Positions 34,806 through 43,976 of a stretch of DNA of 64,000 bases are shown piece by piece (position 1 is the stretch's first letter; every line of letters begins with the position of its first letter). The DNA comes from Actinophytocola gossypii (GTDB taxonomy: Bacteria; Actinomycetota; Actinomycetes; Mycobacteriales; Pseudonocardiaceae): assembly GCF_025165815.1 (NCBI RefSeq), contig NZ_JAFFZE010000006.1, forward strand, positions 643,887 to 707,886. Direction: 5' to 3'. A program made the position numbers and the translations under genes. Below the pieces are notes generated by a model. The model worked only from the letters and a program-made list of their open reading frames with translations. It searched no databases and was not told the origin of the DNA.

Positions 34806-35396
34806 TCAGCGCGTGTGGAAGAGGTTCTGCGCCGCTTCCAAACCCTTGCCCACCAACGCCTCCGTCGCGTCGGCGCACCGGTCGACGTGGTACGCCAGCT
34901 CGCGGCGCTCGGCCCCGGAGAAGTCCCGGAGCACGAAGTCGGCCGGGTCCATCCGGCCGGGCGGGCGTCCGATACCGAAACGTACCCGCAGGTAGTCCCT
35001 GGTGCCGAGGGACTTGCTGATCGAACGCAAACCGTTGTGGCCGTTCTCGCCGCCGCCCAGTTTCAGGCGCACCGTTCCATAAGGCAGGTCCAGCTCGTCG
35101 TGCACGACCACCAGCCTGGGCGGGTCGACCTTGAAGAACCGGGCGGTGCCGACCACCGGACCGCCGGACACGTTCATGTACGACCTCGGCTTGGCCAGCG
35201 CGACCCGGCGCCCCTCCAGCCGCCCCTCCAGCACGTCGGCGCCCGCCTTGTGGCCCTTGAACCTGCCGCCCATCCGCGCCGCCAGCTCGTCGGCGACCAG
35301 GAAGCCGATGTTGTGCCGATTGCCGACATACCTCGGCCCGGGATTGCCGAGGCCGACCACCAGCACCGGCTCGTCCGCGTTCGATGGATCCGGCAT
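34806..35396 (-). CDS. pth: Peptidyl-tRNA hydrolase
   Basis: 196 residues. Pth frees tRNA from prematurely released peptidyl-tRNA. The family pattern is complete: [21 protein letters not shown] with the catalytic His, [13 protein letters not shown] with the key Asn, [11 protein letters not shown] with Asp, and [17 protein letters not shown] start. It lies downstream of rplY on the same strand, separated by a short gap with a hairpin; the rplY-pth pairing is common in bacteria. Confidence 0.95.
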   Translation of the reverse strand: MPDPSNADEPVLVVGLGNPGPRYVGNRHNIGFLVADELAARMGGRFKGHKAGADVLEGRLEGRRVALAKPRSYMNVSGGPVVGTARFFKVDPPRLVVVHDELDLPYGTVRLKLGGGENGHNGLRSISKSLGTRDYLRVRFGIGRPPGRMDPADFVLRDFSGAERRELAYHVDRCADATEALVGKGLEAAQNLFHTR

Positions 35397-35418
35397 CTCG
35401 ACGTCCTCGAGAGGCGAA

Positions 35419-35447
35419 ACCGGGCGGCCCGGCGGGGACCGCCCGGT
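35419..35447 (-). terminator. GC-rich hairpin between rplY and pth
   Basis: ACCGGGCGG and CCGCCCGGT pair perfectly over 9 bp around an 11-nt loop, directly after the rplY stop in the direction of transcription and before the pth start. No U-run is present. It may reduce read-through from rplY into pth. Confidence 0.55.
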
Positions 35448-35453
35448 CTCGGC

Positions 35454-36092
35454 TCAGCTCTCGCTCTGGCCCTCGGCCTCGTCCTCGACGGCCGGGGCGG
35501 GCGGCTCGGTGCCCTCCGGGACGTCGACACCGGCCTCCATGTCCTCGGCGGTCGGCGCCTGGTTGACCGCGACGATCAGCGTCTCCGGGTCGGTCAGCAG
35601 CTCCGAGCCGGGGGGCAGCGTCACGTCGGAGGCCAGGATCTGCGTACCGGCCTCGACGTCCTGCACCGACACCTCGAACTGCTCGGGAATGTGCAGCGCC
35701 TCGACCTCCACCGACAGGACGGTCGCGTCCTGGGTGATCAGGGTGCCGGGCTGCGCCTCACCGGTCAGCACCACCGGCACGTCGACGGTGACCTTCTCGC
35801 CGCGCTGGACGAGCAGCAGGTCGACGTGCTCGATGTAGTTCTTGATCGGGTGCGTGGTGACCGTCTTGGTCAGCGCGAGCTCGCTCTTGTTGTCGATGTC
35901 GAGCCGGAGGATGGCGTTCTGGCCGTTCTCCCGGACGACGCGGGCGAACTCGATGGCGGGCAGGGCCAGGTGCTTGGGGTCGGAGCCGTGGCCGTACAGC
36001 ACCGCGGGGATCTTGCCGTCACGGCGGGTGCGGCGCGCGGCGCCCTTGCCGAACTGGGTACGTGGTTCGGCGGCGAGACGGACCTCGGACAC
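35454..36092 (-). CDS. rplY: 50S ribosomal protein L25/general stress protein Ctc
   Basis: 212 residues, the long Ctc/TL5 form. The N-terminal L25 5S-rRNA-binding domain (RLAAEPRTQFGKGAARRTRRDGKIPAVLYGHG) is joined to the C-terminal beta domain (VDVPVVLTGEAQPGTLI). The last 30 residues are acidic (Glu/Asp/Pro). GTG start with AAGGAG upstream. It is transcribed leftward toward pth, from a point about 170 bases after the prs stop. Confidence 0.94.
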   Translation of the reverse strand: MSEVRLAAEPRTQFGKGAARRTRRDGKIPAVLYGHGSDPKHLALPAIEFARVVRENGQNAILRLDIDNKSELALTKTVTTHPIKNYIEHVDLLLVQRGEKVTVDVPVVLTGEAQPGTLITQDATVLSVEVEALHIPEQFEVSVQDVEAGTQILASDVTLPPGSELLTDPETLIVAVNQAPTAEDMEAGVDVPEGTEPPAPAVEDEAEGQSES

Positions 36093-36263
36093 GGTGGTGC
36101 TCTCCTTGCTGGGGGTACTCGGGCGGCGGCGGCCAGCGGCGACGGGCGTACGCGCGGCATCGAACCGCCGCGTCGATCACGCCAGGCGTGACGCCTGCCC
36201 TCGCCGAGGCAACCCCGACAGTTTACGTGGGGCTTCCGTGTCGTTGGCGTGGGGGCGGGCGGG

Positions 36264-37244
36264 TCAGGCGTTGCCGTCGAAGAGGCTGGTCACCGAGCCG
36301 TCCTCGAAGACCTCCTGGATCGCCCTGGCCAGCAGCGGCGCGATGGACAGCACGGTCATCTTCGCGATCCGCTTCTCGTCCGGGATGGGCAGCGTGTTGG
36401 TGAACACGACCTCACGCGCGCCGCACTCCGACAGCCGCTGCGGCGCCGGGCCGGACAGCACGCCGTGCGTCGCGGCCACCACCACGTCGCGCGCACCCTC
36501 GGACAGCAGCTGGTCCACGGCCTTGGAGATCGTGCCGCCGGTGTCGACCATGTCGTCGATCACCACGCACAGCCGGTCGCGGACCTCGCCGACCACCCGG
36601 TTGGCCACGACGTCGTTGGGGCGCAACGGGTCGCGCGTCTTGTGGATGAACGCGATCGGCACGCCGCCGAGGTCGTCGGCCCACTTCTCGGCCAGCTTCG
36701 TGCGGCCCGCGTCCGGCGAGACGACGGTGACGTTGTCGCTCCCGTAGGTCTCGCCCACGTAGCGGGACAACAGGGTCTGTGCGAGCAGGTGGTCCACCGG
36801 GCCGTCGAAGAAGCCCTGGATCTGCGCGGTGTGCAGGTCGACGGTCATGATCCGGTCCGCGCCGGCGGTCTTGAACAGGTCGGCGACCAGCCGCGCGGAG
36901 ATCGGCTCGCGGCCCTTGTGCTTCTTGTCCTGCCGCGCGTACGGGTAGAACGGCATGATCACGGTGATCCGCTTGGCGGACGCCCGCTTCAGCGCGTCCA
37001 CCATGAGCAGCTGCTCCATGATCCACTGGTTGATCGGCTCGGAGTGGCTCTGGATCACGAACGCGTCGCAGCCGCGGACCGACTCCTCGAACCGGACGAA
37101 GATCTCGCCGTTGGCGAAGTCGTACGCCGACTGCGGGGTGATGCTCACGTTGAGGTGCTTGGCCACCTCCTCGGCCAGCTCGGGGTGCGCGCGGCCGGAG
37201 AAGAACATCAGGTTCTTCTTGGGCGTCCCGGACTTCGCGTTCAT
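36264..37244 (-). CDS. prs: Ribose-phosphate pyrophosphokinase
   Basis: 326 residues. Makes PRPP from ribose 5-phosphate and ATP for nucleotide, His and Trp synthesis and, in actinobacteria, for decaprenylphosphoryl-arabinose. Motifs are [32 protein letters not shown], the [19 protein letters not shown] flexible loop, [11 protein letters not shown], and the PRPP site [14 protein letters not shown]. Class I length. The ATG overlaps the glmU stop (ATGA), so glmU-prs are co-translated, the standard actinobacterial arrangement. Confidence 0.95.
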   Translation of the reverse strand: MNAKSGTPKKNLMFFSGRAHPELAEEVAKHLNVSITPQSAYDFANGEIFVRFEESVRGCDAFVIQSHSEPINQWIMEQLLMVDALKRASAKRITVIMPFYPYARQDKKHKGREPISARLVADLFKTAGADRIMTVDLHTAQIQGFFDGPVDHLLAQTLLSRYVGETYGSDNVTVVSPDAGRTKLAEKWADDLGGVPIAFIHKTRDPLRPNDVVANRVVGEVRDRLCVVIDDMVDTGGTISKAVDQLLSEGARDVVVAATHGVLSGPAPQRLSECGAREVVFTNTLPIPDEKRIAKMTVLSIAPLLARAIQEVFEDGSVTSLFDGNA

Positions 37245-38728
37245 GACCCCTCCTCGTCCGTCGGCGACTCGCCGAGTGCTCGCCGGGCCGCCTCCGCCGC
37301 CGCCGTGTCGGGACGCCTGCGCAGCACCCAGCCCTCGATGTTGCGCTGCTCGCCCGCCGACACCGCCAGCGCGCCGGGCGGCACGTCCTGCCGCAGCACC
37401 GCTCCCGCTCCACTGTAAGCACCGTCGCCGATGGTCACGGGCGCCACGTACATGTTGTCCGAGCCCATCCGCACGTGGGAGCCGACGACCGTGCGGTGCT
37501 TGGCCACGCCGTCGTAGTTCACGAACACGCTGGCCGCGCCGATGTTGGACTTCTCGCCGATCTCCGCGTCGCCCACATAGGACAGGTGCGGCACCTTCGA
37601 GCCCGCGCCGAGCGTGGAGTTCTTCAGCTCGACGAACGTGCCGACCTTCGAGCTCGTGCCCAGCCGAGTGCCCGGCCGCAGGTAGGCGAACGGGCCGACG
37701 CTGGCCCCGTCGCCGATCTCGGACTCGCTGCCGTGGGTGCGCACCACGCTGGCGCCGGCGCCGACCGTCACGTTGGTGAGCGTGGTGTCCGGGCCGACTG
37801 TCGCGCCCTCGCCGACGCTCGTCGCGCCGCGCAGCTGCACGCCCGGCTCCAGCACGACGTCGCGGGCCAGCTCGACGCCCGCATCCAGCCAGACCGACAT
37901 CGGGTCGACCACGGTCACGCCGGCGCGCATCCACCGCTCCAGGAGCCTGCGGTTCAGCTCGGCGCCGAGCGTGGCGAGCTGAACCCGGTCGTTGACGCCC
38001 TCGACCAGCCACGGGTCCGCGCACGCCCAGGAGGCGACCCGGTGCCCGTCGCCGCGGGCGATCGCCAGCACGTCGGTCAGGTACTGCTCGCCCTGCGCGT
38101 TGTCGGTGGACAGCCGGCCGAGCGCGTCGGCCAGCACGGCGGCGTCGAACGCGTACACCCCGGAGTTGATCTCCCGGATGGCCGCCTGCTCGGGGGTGGC
38201 GTCCTTCTGCTCGACGATCGCGATGACCGACCCGTCCTCGCCGCGCACGATCCGGCCGTAGCCGGTGGGGTCGTCGACGCGCGCGGACAGCACGGTGACC
38301 GCGTTCCCCGCCGCGGCGTGCTCGGTGAGCAGGGCGGACAGGGTGGCGGTGTCCAGCAGCGGCACGTCGCCGTAGGTGACCACGACGGTGCCGGTGAGCG
38401 CGGGCAGCTCGTCCAGCGCGCAGCGGACCGCGTGGCCGGTGCCGTGCTGTTCGGCCTGCACCGCGACCGTGACCCTGGCGTCGGTGTCGTCTCCGATGTT
38501 CTTGGCGACCTCGTGCAGGTGTTCGGTGACCGCCTCGCGGCCGTGCCCGACGACCACGGCCATCCGCCGGGGCGACAGCCCGGCGGCGGCCCGCACGGCG
38601 TGCTCGACCAGCGAGCGGCCGGCCAGCCGGTGCAGCACCTTGGGGGTGGCCGAGCGCATCCTGGTGCCCTCGCCGGCGGCGAGGATGATCGTGCTGACTT
38701 CGCCGAGCCCGGTGGAGCCCTCGAGCAT
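37241..38728 (-). CDS. glmU: Bifunctional UDP-GlcNAc pyrophosphorylase/GlcN-1-P acetyltransferase
   Basis: 495 residues. The N-terminal uridylyltransferase has [21 protein letters not shown]. The C-terminal left-handed beta helix (hexapeptide repeats from about residue 255) has the acetyltransferase site around [20 protein letters not shown]. Produces UDP-GlcNAc for peptidoglycan. The ATG with AAGGAGAGG upstream is used; a GTG ten codons later is an alternative. Product and PRPP supply (prs) are coupled in one operon, and the chitobiose importer at the left of the window could feed the same amino-sugar pool. Confidence 0.95.
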   Translation of the reverse strand: MLEGSTGLGEVSTIILAAGEGTRMRSATPKVLHRLAGRSLVEHAVRAAAGLSPRRMAVVVGHGREAVTEHLHEVAKNIGDDTDARVTVAVQAEQHGTGHAVRCALDELPALTGTVVVTYGDVPLLDTATLSALLTEHAAAGNAVTVLSARVDDPTGYGRIVRGEDGSVIAIVEQKDATPEQAAIREINSGVYAFDAAVLADALGRLSTDNAQGEQYLTDVLAIARGDGHRVASWACADPWLVEGVNDRVQLATLGAELNRRLLERWMRAGVTVVDPMSVWLDAGVELARDVVLEPGVQLRGATSVGEGATVGPDTTLTNVTVGAGASVVRTHGSESEIGDGASVGPFAYLRPGTRLGTSSKVGTFVELKNSTLGAGSKVPHLSYVGDAEIGEKSNIGAASVFVNYDGVAKHRTVVGSHVRMGSDNMYVAPVTIGDGAYSGAGAVLRQDVPPGALAVSAGEQRNIEGWVLRRRPDTAAAEAARRALGESPTDEEGS

Positions 38729-38776
38729 CAGCCTCTCCTTGGCGTGGTCGAGTCCCGAAAGGTCAGGGATTCGATC

Positions 38777-40480
38777 CTACGTGGCCTCGGGTAGCACCCA
38801 CGCGGGGTCGGGCTCGCCCGCCAGGGGGACAAGGTCGTCACCCTCCGTGCTCGAGATGGCCACGACGTCGTTGCCGCCGCGGCGTTTGGCCTGGTACATC
38901 GCGGCGTCGGCGCGGGCCAGCGCGCGGGCGGAGGTTTCGTCGGCACACAGCGACACCACGCCCACCGACAGGGTGACGCCGTGGGAAAGATCATGCGGGA
39001 GCGCGGCCACGGCGTCCGCGGCCCGGCGCAGCGCCGCCGCGGCCGGCTGCAGCGGGGCGCCCGGCAGCAGCACGATGAACTCGTCGCCGCCGTAGCGGGC
39101 GACCATGTCGCTGCCGCGCAGCACGTCCCGCACGGTGCTGGCGATCACCCGCAGCACGTCGTCGCCCTCGGCGTGCGACAGCCGGTCGTTGACGCCCTTG
39201 AACCCGTCCAGGTCGACCAGCGCGATCGCCAGCGGGCGGCCGTCGCCGGACAGTTCGGCCAGCCGCTCGTCGAGCGCGCGCCGGTTCGGCAGGCCGGTGA
39301 GCGGGTCCTGCAGCGCCTGCCTGGCGATCGTGCCGTGCCGGCGGGACAGCCGCTCGTGCTCACGGCGGGTGTCCAGGGCCGCCACCCGGGACTCACGCAT
39401 GTCCCACAGCTGGGTTTCCAGCTCGGCGACGTAGTGACGCAGCGCGCTCGCGGTCCGCTCGGCGTCGTCCTGGCCGGACAGCCGGGCGAACTCGCGGATC
39501 AGGCACAGCAGCAGCGCGGGCTCGGAGACGCTGTCGTCCAGGCGCTTCTGCACGCCCGCGAGCACCTCCACGGCGTCGCCGATCCGCCCGTCGGTCTCCA
39601 GGCAGCGGGCGAGCGCGATGGCCACGAAGAACACCTCGCGCGGCGCGGCCAGGTCCAGCAGGCCGGTCAGCCGCTCGACCTGCGCCCCGGTCGGCTTGGC
39701 GAGCGCGTGCGCGGCGCCGACCACGGCGATCTGGTCGGCGGCCGGGCGGTCGGTGCGGCGGGGGAACAGCGACTCGCGGAACGGCGCCTCCACGTCGGAG
39801 GCCATCGCGGCGGCGCGGTCGAACCGGGCGGCGGCGTCCTCGCCGATCCGTTCCAGGCGCAGACCCCAGCTCAGCTGCATCCGGCAGACGGTGATCAGGT
39901 GCACGGCGATGTCGTGCGGGCCGGCGCCGTGCCGGATGTGCCGGTGCGCGCGGCGCATGACCTGGTCGCCCGCCTCGTAGACGCCGAGCTCCATCAGCAC
40001 CAGGCCGAGGTCCATCAGCGTGGAGGCCATCAGCACTTCCCACACCCGGCGGCCGAACAGCTCGTCCGGTTCGAGCTTCTCGTCGAGCATCGCGAGCCCG
40101 ACGGCGGCCTCGGTGAGCGCGCGGTCCTCGTACCCGGACAGCAGCAGCCACTTCGCCCGCAGCGCGTGCGCGTCGGCCTGCAGCACCAGCAGGCCGTGCC
40201 GCTCGGAGTGGGCGAGGAACTCGTCGACGATCTCCTCGGTGGCCTCGGCGGAGGAGTTGTTGACCCGGATCACGGCGGCGGCGCGCAGGAGCTGGCCGAC
40301 CATGCGCGGCTCGCCGCGGCGGCGAACCTCGTCGAGGATGCGGTCGACCTCGTGGATGTGCCGGGCGCGGGTGCCCCGCTCGCTCACCTGGGCGATGGCG
40401 AGCAGCTCACGCGCGCGGCCGACGAGCCAGGCGTCAGAGCGCTCGTCCAACGCCGGTAGGTCGACCGCGCCACCGTCCAC
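38777..40480 (-). CDS. Diguanylate cyclase with TPR-like sensor region
   Basis: 567 residues. The N-terminal ~340 residues are helical with TPR-like periodicity (LLRAAAVIRVNNSS, LGLVLMELGVYEAGDQVMRRA) and no membrane segment. A short coiled coil (TQLWDMRESRVAALDTRREHERLSRR) leads to a complete GGDEF domain: DPLTGLPNRRALDERL, DLDGFKGVNDRLSHAEGD and the active-site GGDEF at 464-468. The inhibitory RxxD site (RGSD) stands five residues before GGDEF, so product inhibition is expected. No EAL domain. It is probably an active soluble cyclic-di-GMP synthase. GTG start; the tRNA-Gln gene lies just upstream on the same strand. Confidence 0.9.
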   Translation of the reverse strand: MDGGAVDLPALDERSDAWLVGRARELLAIAQVSERGTRARHIHEVDRILDEVRRRGEPRMVGQLLRAAAVIRVNNSSAEATEEIVDEFLAHSERHGLLVLQADAHALRAKWLLLSGYEDRALTEAAVGLAMLDEKLEPDELFGRRVWEVLMASTLMDLGLVLMELGVYEAGDQVMRRAHRHIRHGAGPHDIAVHLITVCRMQLSWGLRLERIGEDAAARFDRAAAMASDVEAPFRESLFPRRTDRPAADQIAVVGAAHALAKPTGAQVERLTGLLDLAAPREVFFVAIALARCLETDGRIGDAVEVLAGVQKRLDDSVSEPALLLCLIREFARLSGQDDAERTASALRHYVAELETQLWDMRESRVAALDTRREHERLSRRHGTIARQALQDPLTGLPNRRALDERLAELSGDGRPLAIALVDLDGFKGVNDRLSHAEGDDVLRVIASTVRDVLRGSDMVARYGGDEFIVLLPGAPLQPAAAALRRAADAVAALPHDLSHGVTLSVGVVSLCADETSARALARADAAMYQAKRRGGNDVVAISSTEGDDLVPLAGEPDPAWVLPEAT

Positions 40481-40529
40481 GCCTGGCTGTCACCTCGTGT
40501 TGTTGTCCCGCTGTCCACCTTCGGGCAGC

Positions 40530-40600
40530 TCCGCCGCCAGGGATCGAACCTGGACCATCAGAACCAAAATCTGAGGTGCTGCCTTTACACCACGGCGGAC
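40530..40600 (-). tRNA. tRNA-Gln (anticodon UUG)
   Basis: The cloverleaf folds on the minus strand: acceptor arms TCCGCCG and CGGCGGA pair over 7 bp, the anticodon arm is TCAGA-TTTTGGT-TCTGA with anticodon TTG, and the T arm is CAGG-TTCGATC-CCTG. The 3' CCA is not encoded. It lies upstream of the GGDEF gene. Confidence 0.93.
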
Positions 40601-40739
40601 CGGCGGACCGGTGCCCGGCCCACTGGGAGGACATCGTGACATGCATGGCCTTCGGTCGGCAGTGGTACCCGTCGAATGGACCAAGAGCGCGTCCATTCGG
40701 GTGTGAGCTGGATCACTGGACCGCTGCGATCTGATGTAC

Positions 40740-40768
40740 TTACGCTGTCGTAGGTTACGTATCCGTAG
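40740..40768. promoter_or_regulatory. Repeated TTACG-N4-CGTAG operator upstream of the desaturase
   Basis: TTACG-CTGT-CGTAG (40740-40753) and TTACG-TATC-CGTAG (40755-40768) are direct repeats, each with a TACG-N4-CGTA palindromic core, 15 bases apart. A further inverted repeat CTTAC-N6-GTAAG lies at 40780-40795. The pair is a good candidate site for a regulator of fatty-acid desaturation, possibly the TetR protein encoded just downstream. Confidence 0.68.
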
Positions 40769-40811
40769 GTGAGGCTGGCCTTACTGAGCGGTAAGAAGGG
40801 GTTAACGAGGA

Positions 40812-41774
40812 ATGACGACGACCCTCGACGAGACGTCCGGCGGGGCACAACCCAAGCCAAAAGGGCCGAAGCCGATCACCGTCGGCCGGCGGAACAACTG
40901 GACGCAGTTCGGTGTCTACGTGTTCGTCCTGCTGCCGTTCGCGGCGCTGATCGCGGCCGTGCCGCTGGCCTGGGGCTGGGGGTTGACCTGGGTGGACGTG
41001 GGGCTCGCCGCGTTCTTCTTCTACCTGACCGGGCACGGCGTGACGATCGGCTACCACCGGTACTTCACGCACGGTTCGTTCAAGGCGAAGCGACCGATGA
41101 AGATCGCACTCGCGATCGCCGGGAGCATGGCGGTGCAGGGGCCGCCGATCATCTGGGTGGCCGATCACCGGCGCCACCACGCGTACTCCGACAAGGAGGG
41201 CGACCCGCACTCGCCGTGGCTGTTCGGCACCGGCCCGGTGGCGTTGGCCAAGGGCTTCTGGCACGCGCACATGGGCTGGCTGTTCGACCGCGACATCACC
41301 AACAAGGAGCGGTTCGCCCCTGACCTGATGGCGGACAAGGACATCGTCCGGGTGAACAACCTGTTCTGGCTCTGGACGGTGTTGACGTTCACCCTGCCGG
41401 CGCTGCTCGGCGGCCTGATCACCTGGTCGTGGTGGGGTGCGCTGACCGCGTTCTTCTGGGCCGGGTTCGTGCGGGTGGCGATCCTGCACCACGTCACGTG
41501 GTCGACGAACTCGATCTGTCACATGATCGGCGACCGCCCGTTCGTGAGCCGGGACAAGGCGGCGAACGTGTGGCCGCTGGCGATCCTGAGCTTCGGGGAG
41601 TCGTGGCACAACCTGCACCACGCGGACCCGACGTGCGCGCGGCACGGGGTGAAGAAGGGCCAGATCGACACGTCGGCGCGGTTCATCTGGATGTTCGAGA
41701 AGTTCGGCTGGGTGCACAACGTGCGCTGGCCGACGCCGCAGCGGTTGGCGAAGATCAGCGCCGGGGCGGAGTAA
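40812..41774 (+). CDS. Acyl-CoA/fatty acid delta-9 desaturase (DesA3-like)
   Basis: 320-residue membrane di-iron desaturase that inserts a double bond into stearoyl- or palmitoyl-CoA. The eight-histidine pattern is complete: HRYFTH at 82-87, HRRHH at 119-123, HNLHH at 266-270. Four hydrophobic spans appear in two pairs (about 33-72 and 178-220). The N-terminus is a short Lys/Pro-rich tail. ATG with AACGAGG upstream. Electrons would come from a separate oxidoreductase not found here. A TetR regulator follows in the same direction. Confidence 0.92.
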   Translation: MTTTLDETSGGAQPKPKGPKPITVGRRNNWTQFGVYVFVLLPFAALIAAVPLAWGWGLTWVDVGLAAFFFYLTGHGVTIGYHRYFTHGSFKAKRPMKIALAIAGSMAVQGPPIIWVADHRRHHAYSDKEGDPHSPWLFGTGPVALAKGFWHAHMGWLFDRDITNKERFAPDLMADKDIVRVNNLFWLWTVLTFTLPALLGGLITWSWWGALTAFFWAGFVRVAILHHVTWSTNSICHMIGDRPFVSRDKAANVWPLAILSFGESWHNLHHADPTCARHGVKKGQIDTSARFIWMFEKFGWVHNVRWPTPQRLAKISAGAE

Positions 41775-41818
41775 GTCCGTTTCACGTTCTGTCGGCGGCT
41801 GCCCGTAGGGTGGCCCGC

Positions 41819-42481
41819 GTGGCGGCGAGGCGGCGGGAACGTAGGACGAAGCGTGGCGAGGCGCCGGTCACGCGCGTGCGCATGACCGGCGAGGAGCGGC
41901 GGCAGCAGCTGCTCGACGTGGCCAGATCGCTGTTCGCCGAGAAGGGGTTCGACGGTGCGTCGGTCGAGGAGATCGCGCACCGGGCGAACGTGTCGAAGCC
42001 GGTGGTGTACGAGCACTTCGGTGGCAAGGAGGGCGTCTACGCGGTCGTGGTCGACCGGGAGATGCACTACCTGCTGTCGGAGATGACCTCGGCCCTGGCG
42101 GAGGACGCGCACCCGCGGCTGCTCCTGGAACGCGCCGCGTTCGCGCTGCTGGACTACGTGGAGAGCTCGACCGACGGTTTCCGCATCCTGGTGCGCGCGT
42201 CCCCGGTCGCCGCCTCCACCGGCACCTTCTCGAGCCTGCTGAACGACATCGCCTCCCAGGTGGAGAGCATCCTCGGCGTGCAGTTCACGTCGCGCGGCTA
42301 CGACTCGAAGCTCGCCGCCCTGTACAGCCAGGCCCTGGTCGGCATGGTCGCCCTCACCGGCCAGTGGTGGCTCGACGTCCGGCGACCCAAGAAGGAGGAG
42401 GTCGCCGCCCACCTGGTCAACCTCTCCTGGAACGGCCTACGCCACCTCGAGAACGCCCCCGACCTCCGCGAGTCCCACTGA
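41819..42481 (+). CDS. TetR-family regulator (Rv1019-like)
   Basis: 220 residues from a GTG; the first ~20 residues are Arg-rich, then a standard TetR helix-turn-helix appears in RRQQLLDVARSLFAEKGFDGASVEEIAHRANVSKPVVYEHFGGKEGVY, unusually close to the mycobacterial Rv1019 type. An ATG at 41881 is an alternative start just before this domain. C-terminal end AAHLVNLSWNGLRHLE. In M. tuberculosis this gene adjoins mfd; here 6.4 kb separates them. It may control the upstream desaturase through the TACG-N4-CGTA repeats, which is inference from position. Confidence 0.87.
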   Translation: MAARRRERRTKRGEAPVTRVRMTGEERRQQLLDVARSLFAEKGFDGASVEEIAHRANVSKPVVYEHFGGKEGVYAVVVDREMHYLLSEMTSALAEDAHPRLLLERAAFALLDYVESSTDGFRILVRASPVAASTGTFSSLLNDIASQVESILGVQFTSRGYDSKLAALYSQALVGMVALTGQWWLDVRRPKKEEVAAHLVNLSWNGLRHLENAPDLRESH

Positions 42482-42484
42482 CAC

Positions 42485-42590
42485 CTCGCGAGTCGTACCT
42501 TCCCGTCGCGCGAGTCGTACCTTCCCGTCGCGCGAGTCGTACCTTCCGGGAGCGTACGACTCGCGGGTCGGGAGCGTACGACTCGCGAGG
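42485..42590. repeat. 22-nt repeat cluster in inverted arrangement
   Basis: Three units read on the minus strand (from 42485, 42507, 42529), then two on the plus strand (from 42548, 42570). They share the core GTACGACTCGCG with the array after metG. The junction at 42547/42548 makes a hairpin with 12-bp perfect arms (CGCGAGTCGTAC and GTACGACTCGCG). The cluster exactly fills the space between two convergent genes, ending one base before the stop of the dehydrogenase gene. Confidence 0.9.
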
Positions 42591-43808
42591 TCAGGCCGGG
42601 GTGACGCGGAGGAGCTTGTCGTCCTGGCCGTTGGTGGTGGTGATGTAGAGGTTGCCGTCCGGGCCGAGGCGGGCGGCGCGGAGGCGGCCGAACTGGTCCT
42701 GGATCTCCGGGGGGATCGCCACGGAGTCGACGTCGCCCGCTTCGGCGAGGGTGAGGAGGATGACCTTGGCGCCCTTGAGCGCGGTGACCACGAGGGCACC
42801 GTTGAGGGCGCCCCACTGCTCGCCTTCCAGGAACGTCGCGGCGCAGACGGCCTCGGTGGTCTCGCCGGACTGCCACTTCGCGGGCACCGCGTCCGGGAAG
42901 CGTTCCAGGTCGGTCATCGGGACGCTCTCGTCGTAGCCGTCGACGGTGCCGCCCTGGGACGGGTCCCAGCCGTAGTTTCCGCCGGGCTGGATCAGGTTGA
43001 CCTCGTCGTTCTTGTCCGGGCCGTGCTCGGCGGTGAAGATCTGGCCGCTACCCGGCCGGATCGCCACGCCCTGGATGTTGCGGTGGCCGTAAGACAACAG
43101 GTACCGCTCGTTCTGGTTCTCCGAGTCGATGAACGGGTTGTCCGGCATCGGCTCGCCGGTCTCCAGGTTCAGCCGGAGCACCTTGCCGCCCAGGCTCGTT
43201 CGGTCCTGCGGGACCGACCCGACTGCGGTGTCGCCGGTGCCGACGATCAGGCTCCCGTCGTCGGCGATCGTGGGGCGGCAGCCGGAGTGGCGGCCGCCGG
43301 TCAGCGGAAGGCCGGTGAGCAGGTCCCGCTCCCGGGTCGCCGACCGGCCGTCGTCGGACAGCTGCCAGGTCACCAGGCGGATGTCGACCGGCTCGCCGTT
43401 GGCCATGTGGGTCTGGCACGTGGTGAACCGGCGGCTCTCGGCGAAGTCCGGGTGCACGACCATGCCCATCAGGCCGCCCTCACCCTGCACGAACACGTCC
43501 GTCAGGTCGGCGTCCACCTCGGTCACGCTGGCACCGGGCTCCGAGCTGGACAGCAGCGCGATCCGCGCCGGCCGCTGGGTGACGAGCACCTGCCCGTCCG
43601 GCAGGAACCCGATGTCCCAGCCGTGCGACATGCCGCGGGCGACCTCCTCGACCCGCAGGCCGGGCACCTCGGCGGTGCTGCTCGGCGTGCTCGGCTCGGA
43701 CCTCGGCTCCGCCCGCGCCGGAACCTCGCCCACCCCGGGCTGGGAGCACGCGGTGAGCGCGGCGGTGACGGCCGTCATGACGACGAGAAGACTCGCCCGG
43801 TTTGCCAT
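42591..43808 (-). CDS. PQQ-type glucose/sorbosone dehydrogenase-like lipoprotein
   Basis: 405 residues. The signal peptide with lipobox LTAC predicts lipidation at Cys21, followed by a Ser/Pro/Glu-rich linker. The body is the six-bladed GSDH beta-propeller: LRVEEVARGMSHGWDIGFLPDG, GGLMGMVVHPDF, the RHSGCRPTIADDGSLIVGTGD blade, YGHRNIQGVAI (His/Arg of the quinone site), TAEHGPDKNDEVN and GPDGNLYITT. It would oxidise sugars or aldoses outside the membrane with PQQ, but many actinobacterial homologues have no proven activity. It stands alone, divergent from the next gene with a 168-base gap. Confidence 0.85.
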   Translation of the reverse strand: MANRASLLVVMTAVTAALTACSQPGVGEVPARAEPRSEPSTPSSTAEVPGLRVEEVARGMSHGWDIGFLPDGQVLVTQRPARIALLSSSEPGASVTEVDADLTDVFVQGEGGLMGMVVHPDFAESRRFTTCQTHMANGEPVDIRLVTWQLSDDGRSATRERDLLTGLPLTGGRHSGCRPTIADDGSLIVGTGDTAVGSVPQDRTSLGGKVLRLNLETGEPMPDNPFIDSENQNERYLLSYGHRNIQGVAIRPGSGQIFTAEHGPDKNDEVNLIQPGGNYGWDPSQGGTVDGYDESVPMTDLERFPDAVPAKWQSGETTEAVCAATFLEGEQWGALNGALVVTALKGAKVILLTLAEAGDVDSVAIPPEIQDQFGRLRAARLGPDGNLYITTTNGQDDKLLRVTPA

Positions 43809-43976
43809 GGGTCCATCCTGCCCCCTCGTGCGTCGGATGGGTGTGAGCGACTTTCCGGCCACCTTCGGCTCCGTCACCTCAGGGGAACGTGACGCAATCC
43901 AGCCACGAGTACGTGACCAGGCCGAACACGCCCTCCCCAAGTCGACCGACGGGGACGAGCCCGGGGAGGCGGAACG

